Positions 1 to 9,094 are shown, counted from the first letter of the stretch. The stretch is DNA of 64,000 bases from Oceanicola granulosus HTCC2516 (GCF_000153305.1 NZ_CH724111.1:19232-83231), one strand, 5' to 3'. The notes: generated by a model not told the origin, from the sequence alone. Program-made: numbers and translations.

Positions 1-51
1 GGGAGAAGTCGGGCGCGTCGGATGTTCACACTGGAAATGAAGGAGCTGACA

Positions 52-594
52 ATGCTCGACATCACCGACACGACCCTCGCGATGACTCCTGCCTGGCAGG
101 AGCACCTTTCGCCCGGCGACATCGTCTCGTTCGAGTTCCCGCTGGCGGAGGCCGATCCCACTGAAAGGCCAAAGCCGCGGCCGTGTCTCGTCCTCGAGAT
201 CGAAGACCTGGCGGGCGAGCGCTTCGCGCTGATCGCCTACGGCACGACCTCGCCGCGCAAGTCGAACTGGGGATACGAAGTGCACGCCTTGCACGAAGAG
301 GATTACCTGTCGTCCGGGCTGGACCGCCCGACCCGTTTCATCGGCCGACGCCGGCTTATGGTCTCGCTCGACAGTCCGGGCTTCGTCATCTCCTCCAACA
401 CCGGTGCGCCCGTGCTTGGCCGCCTCTCGGGTGGGCCCGCCGAGCGGCTGCTGGCGGTGCGCGCCCGCATTCAGGCGGAGCGGGACATCGCGGCCGAGCG
501 GCGCGCGGACCGGCGCCGGAGGCGGGAGCCTCGGTTCACGGTCGAGCGGCGCCGGCCAAAGCGGCTGGTCCAGCGCGCGCGGGGGGCCGCCTGA
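52..594 (+). CDS. PemK/MazF-like (CcdB-fold) protein with Arg-rich tail
   Basis: The 180-residue product opens with a stretch (about residues 15-60: GDIV, FEFP, then KPRPCLVLEI and a later AYGT) that matches the start of PemK/MazF-family toxins, which are usually mRNA interferases. It is longer than a typical 110-residue MazF because of a basic C-terminal tail rich in Arg from about residue 130. I chose ATG 52 over ATG 22 because AAGGAG lies six bases upstream of it. No antitoxin-like gene precedes it in the window, although only 51 bases are visible. Its stop overlaps the start of the next gene (TGATG), so the two are translationally coupled. Toxin activity is inference; it may be a domesticated relative. 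Confidence 0.6.
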   Translation: MLDITDTTLAMTPAWQEHLSPGDIVSFEFPLAEADPTERPKPRPCLVLEIEDLAGERFALIAYGTTSPRKSNWGYEVHALHEEDYLSSGLDRPTRFIGRRRLMVSLDSPGFVISSNTGAPVLGRLSGGPAERLLAVRARIQAERDIAAERRADRRRRREPRFTVERRRPKRLVQRARGAA

Positions 595-1025
595 TGCTGG
601 CCCAACCCTTCGCCGCCGGCCCCGGCCAACTCGCCGCTGCCGTCGAGCAGGCGCTCGACCAGGCCCGCGCCATCCGCGCGATGCTGTATGACACGGTGAT
701 CCCGCATCTGCCGCCGCTGCGGCGCGGTGCGGCCGAGCACATCATCCGGTGCATCGACCGCGGCAGTATCTTCCTCGAGAAGATGCTGCACGATCTCGAC
801 GCGCTGATCGCGCTCGTGGAGCGGGAGGCGGAGGCCGGCACCCGTCACGGCTGGCAAGCCGACGACAACCATGTTCGCGGCGGCTGGCCGACGCTCCACC
901 GAGACGAGCGCGCATCCGCGCTGTCGTGGAGCGCCTCCGAACTGAGCCGCTTCCACGGCGCCATCGCGGCCGTGCTCGACGCCGCTAAGGCAGAGCGCGC
1001 GACGACCCGCCTCCTCGAGGACTGA
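594..1025 (+). CDS. Hypothetical protein coupled to the PemK-like gene
   Basis: This 143-residue protein starts at the ATG that shares its A with the preceding stop codon (TGATG). It is mostly helical in character, rich in Ala, Arg, Leu and Glu, with no signal peptide or membrane segment. A central part (about residues 20-75: RAIRAMLYDTVIP, then EHIIRCIDRG and FLEKMLHDLDALI) looks like a small helical bundle. I recognise no family. The tight coupling suggests it works with the PemK-like protein, possibly as a partner or regulator, but nothing in the sequence proves an antitoxin role. Confidence 0.55.
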   Translation: MLAQPFAAGPGQLAAAVEQALDQARAIRAMLYDTVIPHLPPLRRGAAEHIIRCIDRGSIFLEKMLHDLDALIALVEREAEAGTRHGWQADDNHVRGGWPTLHRDERASALSWSASELSRFHGAIAAVLDAAKAERATTRLLED

Positions 1026-1433
1026 GGGCGCCGCGGGCTTGCGAGCCGCCCCTGTCGCCCGCCCGTGCCTTGTCGCACGGCGGGCGACGACCCGAGGCTA
1101 TCCAAGGTGACGGCCCGGTTCGTGCGTCAGAGGTCGGCTGCGTTCAGCGCCGCGAGGATCGACATGCGCTTCAGCTCGACGACGTGCCTCGCCGGCCAAG
1201 CCCGCCAGACGAGCCAGGCACGGCACCTCATCCACCTGATCCAGAACGTAAAAGAGAGGCCGGTCAGAAGATTCCGCCGGAATGCTTCCTCGGCCAGTCA
1301 GGTCGGACCCAGCTTCTTTCTGGGCGCGGTGGAATGAGCCGGTCCTTGAACCTACCAGGCAATGGAGTGATCCCGTGAAGACCTTCACCGACGAACAGCA
1401 CCGCCTCGCCCACGAGCCCGGGCTCCTCGAGCT
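1026..1433. other. Intergenic stretch with a possible interrupted gene start
   Basis: No complete gene is supported here. A possible start lies at GTG 1375, preceded by GGAGTG, with a reading frame beginning VKTFTDEQHRLAHEP before it runs into the left end of the IS5-family element at 1434. The first residues faintly resemble the N-terminus of acetylpolyamine aminohydrolase/histone-deacetylase-like proteins, but about 20 codons are too few to be sure, and no continuation is visible on the far side of the element. Confidence 0.3.
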
Positions 1434-2410
1434 GGCTCTGTTGCGCAAAGCCCGGGTGAGGGATTTATCTAGTGAATCCAGCGTGGTAGCCGGTCTGCAT
1501 GAGCAAACCCATCCCGCCGAGCGACAAGACCGAGAACTGGCCGGCCTACAACGAAGCGCTGAAGCAGCGTGGCTCCCTGACGATCTGGTTCGACCCGGAC
1601 ATAGCCTGGGTGCCGCCGCCGACCGGCAAGCGAGGCCGTCAGCCGCAATATAGCGATGCTGCGATCCAGACATGCCTGACGATGAAGGTCCTCTTCGGCA
1701 TGGCGCTCCGGCAGACGACCGGTTTTGTTGAAAGCCTCCTGCGCCTAGTTGGCCTCGACTGGGCAGTGCCGGATTTCAGCACGTTGAGCCGGCGCCAGAA
1801 GGCCTTGGCCGTGACCATTCCCTACCGCGGCTCGCAGGGGCCCTGAACCTGCTGATCGACAGCACCGGCATCAAGGTCGAAGGTGAAGGCGAGTGGCACG
1901 CCCGCAAGCACGGTGGCGCGAAACGCCGCCTATGGCGCAAGATCCACATCCATTGCCCGGCAGGCGAATGCATGCATTCGCCGAGAGGGGCGTCGACGAG
2001 CAGACGCTGGAGATCCGAGGCCTCGAGATCACCGGGAGCAACGTCGGTGACGCGCCCATGCTGCCCGAACTGCTCAGCCAGATCCCGCCTGATCGCGGAC
2101 GGTGCCTACGACACGCGCAAGTGTCACGACGCCGTCGCCGACGGAGGCGCCCATGCGGTCATGCCGCCGCGCAGGAACGCCAAACCGTGGAAGCCGCCGA
2201 AGCCGCGCCGAGACGAAGATGCACTGCGTGAAGCTCTTGGGGCAGAGCCTCATGGCACGCGACTTCGATCGTCAGGTCGCCGAACTTCAGATCCGCGCCG
2301 CCGTCCTGAACGGCTACACCGCGCTCGGCATACCTGTCACAGAGCCCGGGGCATAAGTGCGTCTGGGGAAAGGGGAGGTCCGCGCTTCACGTCCTTTGCG
2401 CAACAAGGCC
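1434..2410 (+). mobile_element. Degenerate IS5-family insertion sequence
   Basis: The element is about 977 bp and is bounded by imperfect inverted repeats: GGCTCTGTTGCGCAAAG at the left end, and at the right end a sequence whose reverse complement reads GGCCTTGTTGCGCAAAG (15 of 17 matches). The bases flanking the two ends (GCT and CGC) do not form an obvious target duplication, so either the flanks have decayed or the ends have been rearranged. The enclosed transposase gene is broken at several points, so the element cannot move by itself. It separates the PemK-like gene pair from a region of decayed genes. Confidence 0.8.
1499..2356 (+). pseudogene. IS5-family transposase, multiply frameshifted
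   Basis: The first 115 codons read cleanly (TIWFDPDIAW, then GRQPQYSDAAIQTCLTMKVL and DFSTLSRRQK), as in IS5-family DDE transposases. A single-base loss near 1842 shifts the frame just before the catalytic LLIDSTGIKVEG segment. Another disruption near 1970 is followed by DEQTLEIRGLEI, and a third puts the second catalytic region (DGAYDTRKCHD) in yet another frame. An internal deletion of roughly 35 codons removes the segment before the last catalytic motif, ETKMHCVKLLGQ, which survives in the third frame and runs to the stop at 2356. All parts of the family's core are present but scattered over the three forward frames, so this is a dead gene. Confidence 0.9.
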
Positions 2411-2706
2411 CGCCGAATGCCATGGTCTCTGGCCCGGCATCGACCGGTTGCGCGTGCGGCCGTTCGGAACGGCCATGGGGAGGACCCACAAGAGCTTTAT
2501 CCGGATGCCGCCGGAGACGGCGAAGGTCTGCCTCCAGGAAGGGAGTTGCTGGGTCGAAATGGCGCCGGCCGACATAGGCGATGCAATCTTCAGGGACATG
2601 CAAATCGGCTTCCGTCGGACACGTATCCAGCAACGTCCGCAGCGCGGTTCGAGCACTGCGGCGCTTCAAAGTCACGACAGTCACGCCAAGACCTGTCCGT
2701 CTCCGG
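2411..2706. other. Flank of the IS element, no firm gene
   Basis: The only coding signal is a weak leftward frame from about 2786 that runs into the right end of the IS element, with VTVVTLKRRSARTALRTLLD in its middle. It could be a gene fragment cut by the insertion, but I recognise no family and would not call it a gene. Confidence 0.3.
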
Positions 2707-3302
2707 CTATACTCTCCCAACGAGCCCGAACAGCAAGAGGTCGGGGTCGTCGACTGACTGGCGCATGTCGAAGAAAAGGTCGTCACAGTCCAATGCGTCG
2801 AACATCCCTCCGGCGGTCATGACGGACATGGTGTTCAGGATGAGCCGGTTCCCTTCGGGTGTGCGCGCGGCGTGGCCCATAGTCTCTGCCGCCCGTCCGT
2901 TCTCGCCGCCCCAGAACGGCAGCAGAAGCTGCCGAGGTTCGCAAGGAGGGTGCCGATAGTAGCGCCCGCCCATACCCGAGTCAGCGTCGACCATTGCCTC
3001 GACCGCAGCCGACCAGCCGCCCGGCAGAAGCGTGCGCTTTCGAAAATGAATATTCTCAAACCAGCGCACGTCCCAGCGCTCGCTGGCAAAATGATCGATA
3101 CCACGGGCGGAGACCAGATCCCCATCCATGATGAGATAAGCGAACTGCGTTGCCTCCTCATACGCTTCTTCAAGGGTCCGGGCTTCGGAGCCTGCAGGAA
3201 ACTGGAAAGAGCGTCAGCGAGTTCCTCCCACACATACAGCATCGACAGGTGGTGCCGCATGCCAAGGCGGCTGGTCAGGATGGTCGCTTTGATCTGGGCC
3301 AC
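2707..3302 (-). pseudogene. Frameshifted gene of unknown function
   Basis: Two overlapping leftward frames join into one plausible protein of about 195 residues. The N-terminal part starts at ATG 3302 (MAQIKATILTSRLGMRHHLS, then LYVWEELADAL). Near 3200 the sensible reading moves to the next frame (FPAGSEARTLEEAYEEATQF, then LIMDGDLVSARG) and continues to the stop at 2707. Acidic, well-composed segments on both sides of the shift (for example YRHPPCEPRQLLLPFWGGEN) suggest that this was once a real gene. I do not recognise the family. A sequencing error at one base would give the same picture. Confidence 0.45.
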
Positions 3303-4131
3303 GGAAAGGTCCTTCCGGTGAGTGCTCTTGCTGTCATTTGACAGCCGGGGCGGTTCGGGTGGTGAAGAGCGTGCCGCTACGGACCCGGTTCGGAGCCGTC
3401 AGCCGCAGCGTCCTGATCAGTGGGGAATGCCGGGACCGGCGGCGAACCCGTGCGGTTCGCGTCAAATGGGCTCGAAGCGCTAGTGGAGCTGAAAAGGCTC
3501 ATGGGGTGATCTTTCTGAAGCAAGAGAAGGGGAGGGTGCCGCCCTCAAGGATGTTCGACGGCAACAGCGCCGTCACAGAGGAGATTGGATCGCCCGACAG
3601 AGGAAAAAGTAGATCCCGCAGAAAGTCCGGGAACGCGCCGCAACGCGCTGAAATCGCAAGGCGAAGATCAGTCGCTACACAAGAGCGGCTCGCCCAGCAT
3701 CGGACGACGTCAGCGATACAACAGGTTCGACACAACGTCATTCCGGCGGGCAACGACCCAGATATTGGAGCCTTCCTCCAGCGTCTCCTCAACGATCCAC
3801 ATCTTCCCCGCTCGCGGACCAGCTGCGCCGACAGCCTCGCTGACGATCTCAATCTCAGCAAAAAGCAAGCACTTAGGCATGTGCTTAAGCCTCCATGGCT
3901 AGCCCAAGTGTCCGGTCGAAACGGGAGCCCGTAGAGCGTCTCAGCGATTAGGATATGGGAGGCTCAGCATAGACTGCGTCGTCCGGCCGCTAGTTGAGGT
4001 GGGTTCGAGCGGAAACACCGTGCGGTCAATGATCTTGAAAGGCAGTACAGGCGCCCGACCTATCCTGACTGATGCTGTGAACGGCCTCCGCGCACGCTTC
4101 GCTCTCGGAGCTGCGGCGGAGGGCGCTCCCC
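3303..4131. other. Non-coding or decayed stretch with one small ORF
   Basis: Apart from the possible 56-codon gene at 3710-3880, I see no frame with convincing protein composition. The base composition is lower in GC than in the transporter operon that follows, consistent with decayed or recently acquired DNA at the edge of the module. Confidence 0.5.
3710..3880 (-). CDS. Possible small protein, 56 residues
   Basis: A leftward frame starts at ATG 3880, with GGAGG about ten bases upstream, and encodes 56 residues beginning MPKCLLFAEIEIVSEAVG and ending SNLLYR. Composition is balanced and includes a plausible mixed strand/helix pattern (KMWIVEETLEEGSNIWVVAR), which is unusual for a chance frame in this GC-rich DNA. 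I recognise no family. It could equally be the start of a longer, now truncated protein, since the surrounding 800 bases are otherwise empty. Confidence 0.35.
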   Translation of the reverse strand: MPKCLLFAEIEIVSEAVGAAGPRAGKMWIVEETLEEGSNIWVVARRNDVVSNLLYR

Positions 4132-5133
4132 TTACCGCCGCTGCTCCCACCAGCCCGAGAGCCACATGCCGATGGCGATGGCGATGCCCTGAATGATCAT
4201 CTGGTAGGAGGTCTCGAGGCCGAACAGGCGCAGTTGCTGGCCGAGCTGGGTCAGGAACAGGGCGGCGCCGAGGATGGCGATCATGCTGCCGATGCCGCCG
4301 TTGATCGAGGTGGCGCCGAGCACGGCGGCGGCGATCGGGGCGAGCAGGTAGGGGGCGCCGACCTCAAGAGTCGGGTTGCGGATGAAGCCCGAGATCAGCA
4401 CCGCCATGATGCCGTAGAGCAGCGCGGCGCTGATATAGGCGCCGGCCTGAAAGCGCATGGTCTCAATGCCGGCGGCGCGGGCGGCGGCGGGATTGGCGCC
4501 GACTGCCTCGAACTTGCGCCCTATCACCGTCTTGCGCAGCACCAGCGTCGCCAGCACCGTCACCACCAGCGCGATCCAGAACGGGTTGCTGATCCCGAGC
4601 GTGCGGCCGCCGCCGAAATCGGCGAGGGCGGCGGGCACATTGGCCTCCGCCGGCAGCGCCTGGCGAAAGCTCAGGGTCAGCCCGGTGACGATCGCGCCGA
4701 CCGCCAGGGTCACGATCAGCGCGTTCATCCGCAGCACCGCGATGAAGAAGCCGTTGACCGCGCCGACCAGCATCGCCGCCGCCAGCGCCACCAGGATCGC
4801 CAGCAGCGAATTGCCCTCGGTGCCGCCCGAGACCGCGAGCAGCACGGTGCTCGACAGGGTGACGATGGCGGGCACCGACAAATCGATCCCACGGGCCATG
4901 ATCACCAGTGCCTGGCCCTGGGCGGCGAGGGTCAGGAACGCCGCGAAGGGCAGGATCGACTGGATCGAGGAGAACTGGATGCTGCGCGGCAGGAACACCG
5001 CGCCGAGCAGCAGGATCGCCGCCAGCGCGATCCAGATCGCCAGGAAGCGCATCGGCAGGCTCTCCAGCAGCCGCGCCGGGGCGGCGCCGCGGGGGGTGTC
5101 GAGATGGGTCTTGCCGGTCGCCGCGTTCACCAC
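4132..5133 (-). CDS. Ribose-type ABC transporter permease
   Basis: This 333-residue inner-membrane protein belongs to the RbsC/BPD_transp_2 family of sugar-importer permeases. It has about eight to ten hydrophobic segments and the family's conserved QALVIMARGIDLSVPA stretch (about residues 75-90) and the later region around APIAAAVLGATSINGG. The start is GTG 5133, which overlaps the end of the upstream ATPase-permease gene by seven bases and has GGGAGAGGC in front of it. Because its neighbour already carries a fused permease domain, this protein most likely forms the second half of a permease heterodimer. It is the last gene of an operon that begins with the SDR gene at 9814. Confidence 0.9.
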   Translation of the reverse strand: MVNAATGKTHLDTPRGAAPARLLESLPMRFLAIWIALAAILLLGAVFLPRSIQFSSIQSILPFAAFLTLAAQGQALVIMARGIDLSVPAIVTLSSTVLLAVSGGTEGNSLLAILVALAAAMLVGAVNGFFIAVLRMNALIVTLAVGAIVTGLTLSFRQALPAEANVPAALADFGGGRTLGISNPFWIALVVTVLATLVLRKTVIGRKFEAVGANPAAARAAGIETMRFQAGAYISAALLYGIMAVLISGFIRNPTLEVGAPYLLAPIAAAVLGATSINGGIGSMIAILGAALFLTQLGQQLRLFGLETSYQMIIQGIAIAIGMWLSGWWEQRR

Positions 5134-7688
5134 GCCTCTCCCCCCTGCAGGCCCGCCATCCGGCGGAACGCCCGGCGCCGGCGTCCGGCGGCGAGCAGCT
5201 TTTCCAGCTCCGAGAAGCCGGTGTAGAGAAACACCGCCAGCAGCGTCATCGCGCCGCTGGCAATCACCCCGACCGAGGCGCTGAGGCCGAGGATCGAGAT
5301 CACATTGATGGTCAGCGTGAAGAAGAACGCCCCGAACAGCGCGCCGCCGAACGAGCCGCGGCCGCCGCCGAGCGAGGCGCCGCCGAGCACCGCCGCGGCG
5401 ATGCTGGCGAGCGCGAAGTTGGCGCCGATGGTGGGGTGGCCGACGCCGACTTCGGAGGCCAGGAAGAAGCCCGCCACTGTGGCGGTCAGCGCCGCCAGCA
5501 CGTAGGCGCGGATCTGCACCCTATCGACGGCGACGCCGTTGCGCCGCGCCGCCTCCTCGCGAAAGCCCACCGCCTTGGCCTCGAGGCCAGAGCGGGTGCG
5601 GTGCAGCCAGAGGTCGCTGAGCAGCGCGAAGGCGATCAGGAAGAACACCGAGACCGGCAGGAAGCCGACGCGGGCGCGCAGGAACTCGGTGAAGTCTTGG
5701 CTGATCAGCCCGCCCGGGGTCGGCCGGAACACCAGCGCCAGGCCCTGCAGGATCGACAGCATCGCAATGGTGGTGATGATGGCGTTGATGCGGGCGTAGC
5801 GCACCAGCATCCCGTTCACCGTCCCCGCCGCCAGGCCGATCAGCAGGCAAAGGCCGATCCCGAGCAGGATCGTCCCGGTGCCGGACTGGAAGGCGATCAG
5901 GAACGAGGCGGCGACCACGGTCAGGCTCATCATCGAGCCGACCGAGACGTCGAGGCCGCGCACCAGGAGCACGTGCAGCTGCGCCATCGCCACCATTGCC
6001 GCCGGCGCCACCGCCAGCAGGATGTGGCGGAAGTTGATCGGCCGCAGGAAGGCCTCGCTCTGGCTCGCCGCGTAGCCGCCGACGATCAGGGTGAGGATCG
6101 ACAAAAACACCAGCGGCACCCACCAGTTCACTGAGCCGCGGAACAGCGACATCATCGAGGCGCCGAAGGACGACAGCGCCGGGGCGTCGCCGGCGCGGGC
6201 GGCCTGGGCATCGCGGGTGGTGAGGAAGCTCGAGACGATCCGCTCCTCGGTGACGTCGGCGCCGGTGAGCTCGGCGACGATGCGGCCGCGCGAGAACACC
6301 AGCACCCGGTCGCAGATGCCGGCGAGCTCCTGGGCGTCGGAGGAATTGACCACGCAGGTGCCGTCGTCGCGGATGTTGTCGCGGATCGCGCGGTAGATCT
6401 CGAAGCGGGCGCCGGCGTCGACCCCCTGGGTCGGCTCGTCGATCAGCACCGCGCGGGCGCCGCTGCGGAAGGTGCGGGCGAGGGCGGCCTTCTGCTGGTT
6501 GCCGCCCGAGAGGCCGTTGATCTGGCTGTCGAGGCTGGCGGTGACGACGCCGAAATCGCCGCGCATCCGCTCGGCCTCCCCGTCCTCGCGGCGGGCGGCG
6601 ACGAAGGGCCCGGCGACGACGTCGCGCAGCCGGGTGAGCATCATGTTCTTGCGCACGCTGAGCTCGGGGAAGATCGCTTCGCCGACCCGGTCGGAGCTGA
6701 GGAACAGCACGTCCGAGGCGATCGCGTCGTGGGGCGCGTTGTGGTTCACCCGGCGGCCGTGGCAGCGCACCTCGCCGGTGGCAGTCTCGAGCCCGACCAC
6801 CGCGCGCAGCGCCTCGCGCTGGCCGTTGCCCTCGGCGCCGGCGAGGCCGAGGATCTCGCCCGGATAGGCGTCGAAGGAGACGTCGTGGAACTGCTCGCCG
6901 TCGAGGCCGCGCACGCTGAGCACCGGGGTGGCGCTGCCGGCGTCGAGCTTGTCGGGGTATTCGCCCTCGAGGTCGCGGCCGATCATCAGCGAGATCAGCT
7001 CGTGCTCGGAGAGGTCGGGGGTGACCGGGAAGGTGCCGCGCTGGACGCCGTCGCGCAGGATCGTCACCCGGTCGGCGAGGTCGAGGATCTCGGGCAGGCG
7101 GTGGCTGACGTAGAGCACGCCGGTGCCTTGCGCGGTGAGATCGCGCACCATCGCCATCAGCTTGGTGACGCCGGCCATGTCGAGGGTGGAGGTCGGCTCG
7201 TCGAGCAGCAGCACCCGGGGCGCGTTGAGCAGGCCTTTGATGATCTCGACGAACTGGCGATGCGCGGGGGTCAGGTCGCCGAGGATCGTCGTCGCCGGGA
7301 ACGGCATCTCGTACTCGTTGAGCTTGCCCTGGGCCCAGGCGTTCATGCGGGCGTAGGGGACGGCGCCCTTCTCGGTGCCGAGGTAGAGGTTCTGGGCGAC
7401 GGTCAGCTCGCGCACGAGCGAGTCGTCCTGGTAGACGGTGTAGAGGCCGAGCTGGTGGGCGAGGCGGGCGTCGGCGGCGGTGAGCGGCTGGCCGTCGATG
7501 GTGACGCTGCCGCCGTCGGGGGTGACGGTGCCGCTGGCGATCTTCATCAGCGTGCTCTTGCCCGAGCCGTTCTCGCCGAGGATCGCGTGGACCTCGCCGG
7601 CGCGGCACTCGATCGAGAAGTCGTCGAGCGCCCGGACGCCCGGGTAGGTCTTGGAGACGTTCTCCATTTTCAGCACGATCTCGGCCAT
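5127..7688 (-). CDS. Fused sugar ABC ATPase and permease
   Basis: The 853-residue product joins two normally separate parts. Residues 1 to about 500 are an RbsA/MglA-type tandem ATPase: the first domain has an intact Walker A (GENGSGKST, residues 38-46) and LLLDEPTS; the second has the degenerate Walker A typical of the family (GAEGNGQ) together with LSGGNQQKAALART and LIDEPTQGVD. From about residue 520 on it is an RbsC-type permease with several membrane spans and ARINAIITTIAMLSILQG plus AAAVLGGASLGGGRGS. I chose ATG 7688 over GTG 7697 because GGAG lies eight bases upstream. ATP-driven import of a sugar or similar polar compound is the family role; the substrate is not known. Confidence 0.9.
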   Translation of the reverse strand: MAEIVLKMENVSKTYPGVRALDDFSIECRAGEVHAILGENGSGKSTLMKIASGTVTPDGGSVTIDGQPLTAADARLAHQLGLYTVYQDDSLVRELTVAQNLYLGTEKGAVPYARMNAWAQGKLNEYEMPFPATTILGDLTPAHRQFVEIIKGLLNAPRVLLLDEPTSTLDMAGVTKLMAMVRDLTAQGTGVLYVSHRLPEILDLADRVTILRDGVQRGTFPVTPDLSEHELISLMIGRDLEGEYPDKLDAGSATPVLSVRGLDGEQFHDVSFDAYPGEILGLAGAEGNGQREALRAVVGLETATGEVRCHGRRVNHNAPHDAIASDVLFLSSDRVGEAIFPELSVRKNMMLTRLRDVVAGPFVAARREDGEAERMRGDFGVVTASLDSQINGLSGGNQQKAALARTFRSGARAVLIDEPTQGVDAGARFEIYRAIRDNIRDDGTCVVNSSDAQELAGICDRVLVFSRGRIVAELTGADVTEERIVSSFLTTRDAQAARAGDAPALSSFGASMMSLFRGSVNWWVPLVFLSILTLIVGGYAASQSEAFLRPINFRHILLAVAPAAMVAMAQLHVLLVRGLDVSVGSMMSLTVVAASFLIAFQSGTGTILLGIGLCLLIGLAAGTVNGMLVRYARINAIITTIAMLSILQGLALVFRPTPGGLISQDFTEFLRARVGFLPVSVFFLIAFALLSDLWLHRTRSGLEAKAVGFREEAARRNGVAVDRVQIRAYVLAALTATVAGFFLASEVGVGHPTIGANFALASIAAAVLGGASLGGGRGSFGGALFGAFFFTLTINVISILGLSASVGVIASGAMTLLAVFLYTGFSELEKLLAAGRRRRAFRRMAGLQGGEAW

Positions 7689-7721
7689 TGGCGTCACTCC
7701 GGCGTGGCGGCTGTCAGGGGC

Positions 7722-7748
7722 GGGGCCCCGCCGTGGTGGCGGGGCCCC
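7722..7748 (-). terminator. Strong hairpin between binding-protein and ATPase genes
   Basis: Perfect 11-base-pair stem (GGGGCCCCGCC / GGCGGGGCCCC) with a five-base loop, located in the 69-bp gap between the binding-protein stop and the ATPase-permease start. There is no T-run, so I read it as an RNA-stabilising or attenuating hairpin that keeps the binding protein in excess rather than as a full terminator. Confidence 0.6.
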
Positions 7749-7757
7749 CGGTTGGCG

Positions 7758-8927
7758 TCACTGGCCGAACATCGCGCCGAGGGTCTCGGCGTCGACCAGC
7801 GAGGAGACCGAGATCTCCATCGGCAGCGAGGGGTCGCACTGGCCCTGCTGGGCGGGCTTCATCGAGAACGGAACGTTGATCGAGGAGGACACCTCCTCGC
7901 CGTTCAGCGCCATCATCGCGGCGGTCAGCGCTATACGGGACTGGAAGTTCTGGCCCGAGGAGTAATAGACCTTGAAGTTCTCGTTGCCCGAGGCCTCCCA
8001 GTCGCAGAACAGGCCCTGCTCGTCGGTGCGCAGCGCCACCACGAAGTCCATCGGCTTCTCGGCTGCCTCGTAGGCGCGGACCGCGCCGCGGAAGCCGTCG
8101 GCGTACTCGTAGATGTAGCCGTCGACCTGGTCGAAGCGCGACAGGGCGGCGGAGACCGCGGTGAAGGTGCCTTCCTGGGTCCACATCGTGTCCTCGCGGG
8201 CCACCACCTCGACGCCGTCGCCGATCTCGCCGGCGCGGGTCTCGGCGCAGTCCTGCCAGGTCTGGCTCAGCGGGTTGCCCGGCGTGCCGCCGAGGGCGAC
8301 GATGTCGGTCGCCTCGGGGTTGCCCTCCCTAACCGCATCGACGAAGGCGGCGCCGAGCGCGCAGATGTCCTCGGCGATGTTGGCGACGTAATCCTCGCCG
8401 GCCACCCCGACCTCGGTGCCGTTGTGCACGGTCACCATGATCCCGGCCTCCTGGGCCTCGCGCACGGTTGGGCCGAGCGCCTCGCCAGCATCGGCGAAGA
8501 TCACGATCACGTCCACGTCCTGGGCGATGTAGGAGCGCAGGTCGGAGATCGCCTGGGCGGCGTCGCCGCGGGCGGAGGTATAGAGGATCTCGCCGATCTC
8601 GGGGTAGGTGAGGGCCTGCTGGATGAACTCCATCGCGGTGACGCGGCGCCAGACGTTCTCGCCGAAGCCGTCGGCGTAGGCGACGGTAATCTCGCCGCCG
8701 GTGCCGGTCTCGCAGCCGTTGTTGTTCCAGCATTCAAGCGCCTTCTGGCGCATCTCGTCGGTAACCGGCTGGGCGGCGCGCTCGAAGGTCTCGACGATGA
8801 CCGGGCCGGCGTCGGTTGTGCCGAGGCGCGACTGCATCAGCTCCTCGGCGGTCTGCGCGGCCGCGACGCCCGGCAGCAGCGCCGTGGCGCAGGCCAGCGC
8901 GGCGGGGATTGCTAGCGATTTGAACAT
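7758..8927 (-). CDS. Periplasmic sugar-type substrate-binding protein
   Basis: This 389-residue protein starts at ATG 8927, with AGGAGAGG upstream, and carries a clear Sec signal (MFKSLAIPAALACATALLPG, ending AAAQ). The mature part fits the Peripla_BP_4 / ribose-binding-protein-like fold: ITVAYADGFGENVWRR at the first strand and helix, DVDVIVIFADAGEA, and a later IVALGGTPGN. Two cysteines close together (CWNNNGC) may form a disulphide. It delivers the ligand to the fused ATPase-permease encoded just downstream. The ligand cannot be read from the sequence; the surrounding oxidative enzymes suggest a cyclic ketone, alcohol or glycoside rather than a simple sugar. Confidence 0.88.
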   Translation of the reverse strand: MFKSLAIPAALACATALLPGVAAAQTAEELMQSRLGTTDAGPVIVETFERAAQPVTDEMRQKALECWNNNGCETGTGGEITVAYADGFGENVWRRVTAMEFIQQALTYPEIGEILYTSARGDAAQAISDLRSYIAQDVDVIVIFADAGEALGPTVREAQEAGIMVTVHNGTEVGVAGEDYVANIAEDICALGAAFVDAVREGNPEATDIVALGGTPGNPLSQTWQDCAETRAGEIGDGVEVVAREDTMWTQEGTFTAVSAALSRFDQVDGYIYEYADGFRGAVRAYEAAEKPMDFVVALRTDEQGLFCDWEASGNENFKVYYSSGQNFQSRIALTAAMMALNGEEVSSSINVPFSMKPAQQGQCDPSLPMEISVSSLVDAETLGAMFGQ

Positions 8928-9094
8928 AGCGTTGTCCTCTCCTGAAGGATGGTCGTCGGTGGGATCGGGTAGCGGCGGTCGCACCGCTCCCGGCCGGCGG
9001 CGCGGCTGGATCCGCGCTCCCCGGTGGGTCTCGTCTCGATCTCGGTCCTTGCCCGGCGGCGCCGCCCTGCCTCGGGCGCGGCGCCGTCAGCGCC

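Noticed and set aside
1026-1433. Possible tRNA or small RNA in this gap.
   Set aside because: No cloverleaf-like arrangement or convincing terminator with a T-run was found.
4234-5226. Long forward frames opposite the importer genes, and similar very long frames throughout (for example 6729-8915 and 47307-49049).
   Set aside because: They are antisense or out-of-frame shadows of real genes, with Arg/Gly/His-rich composition typical of GC-rich mirror frames.
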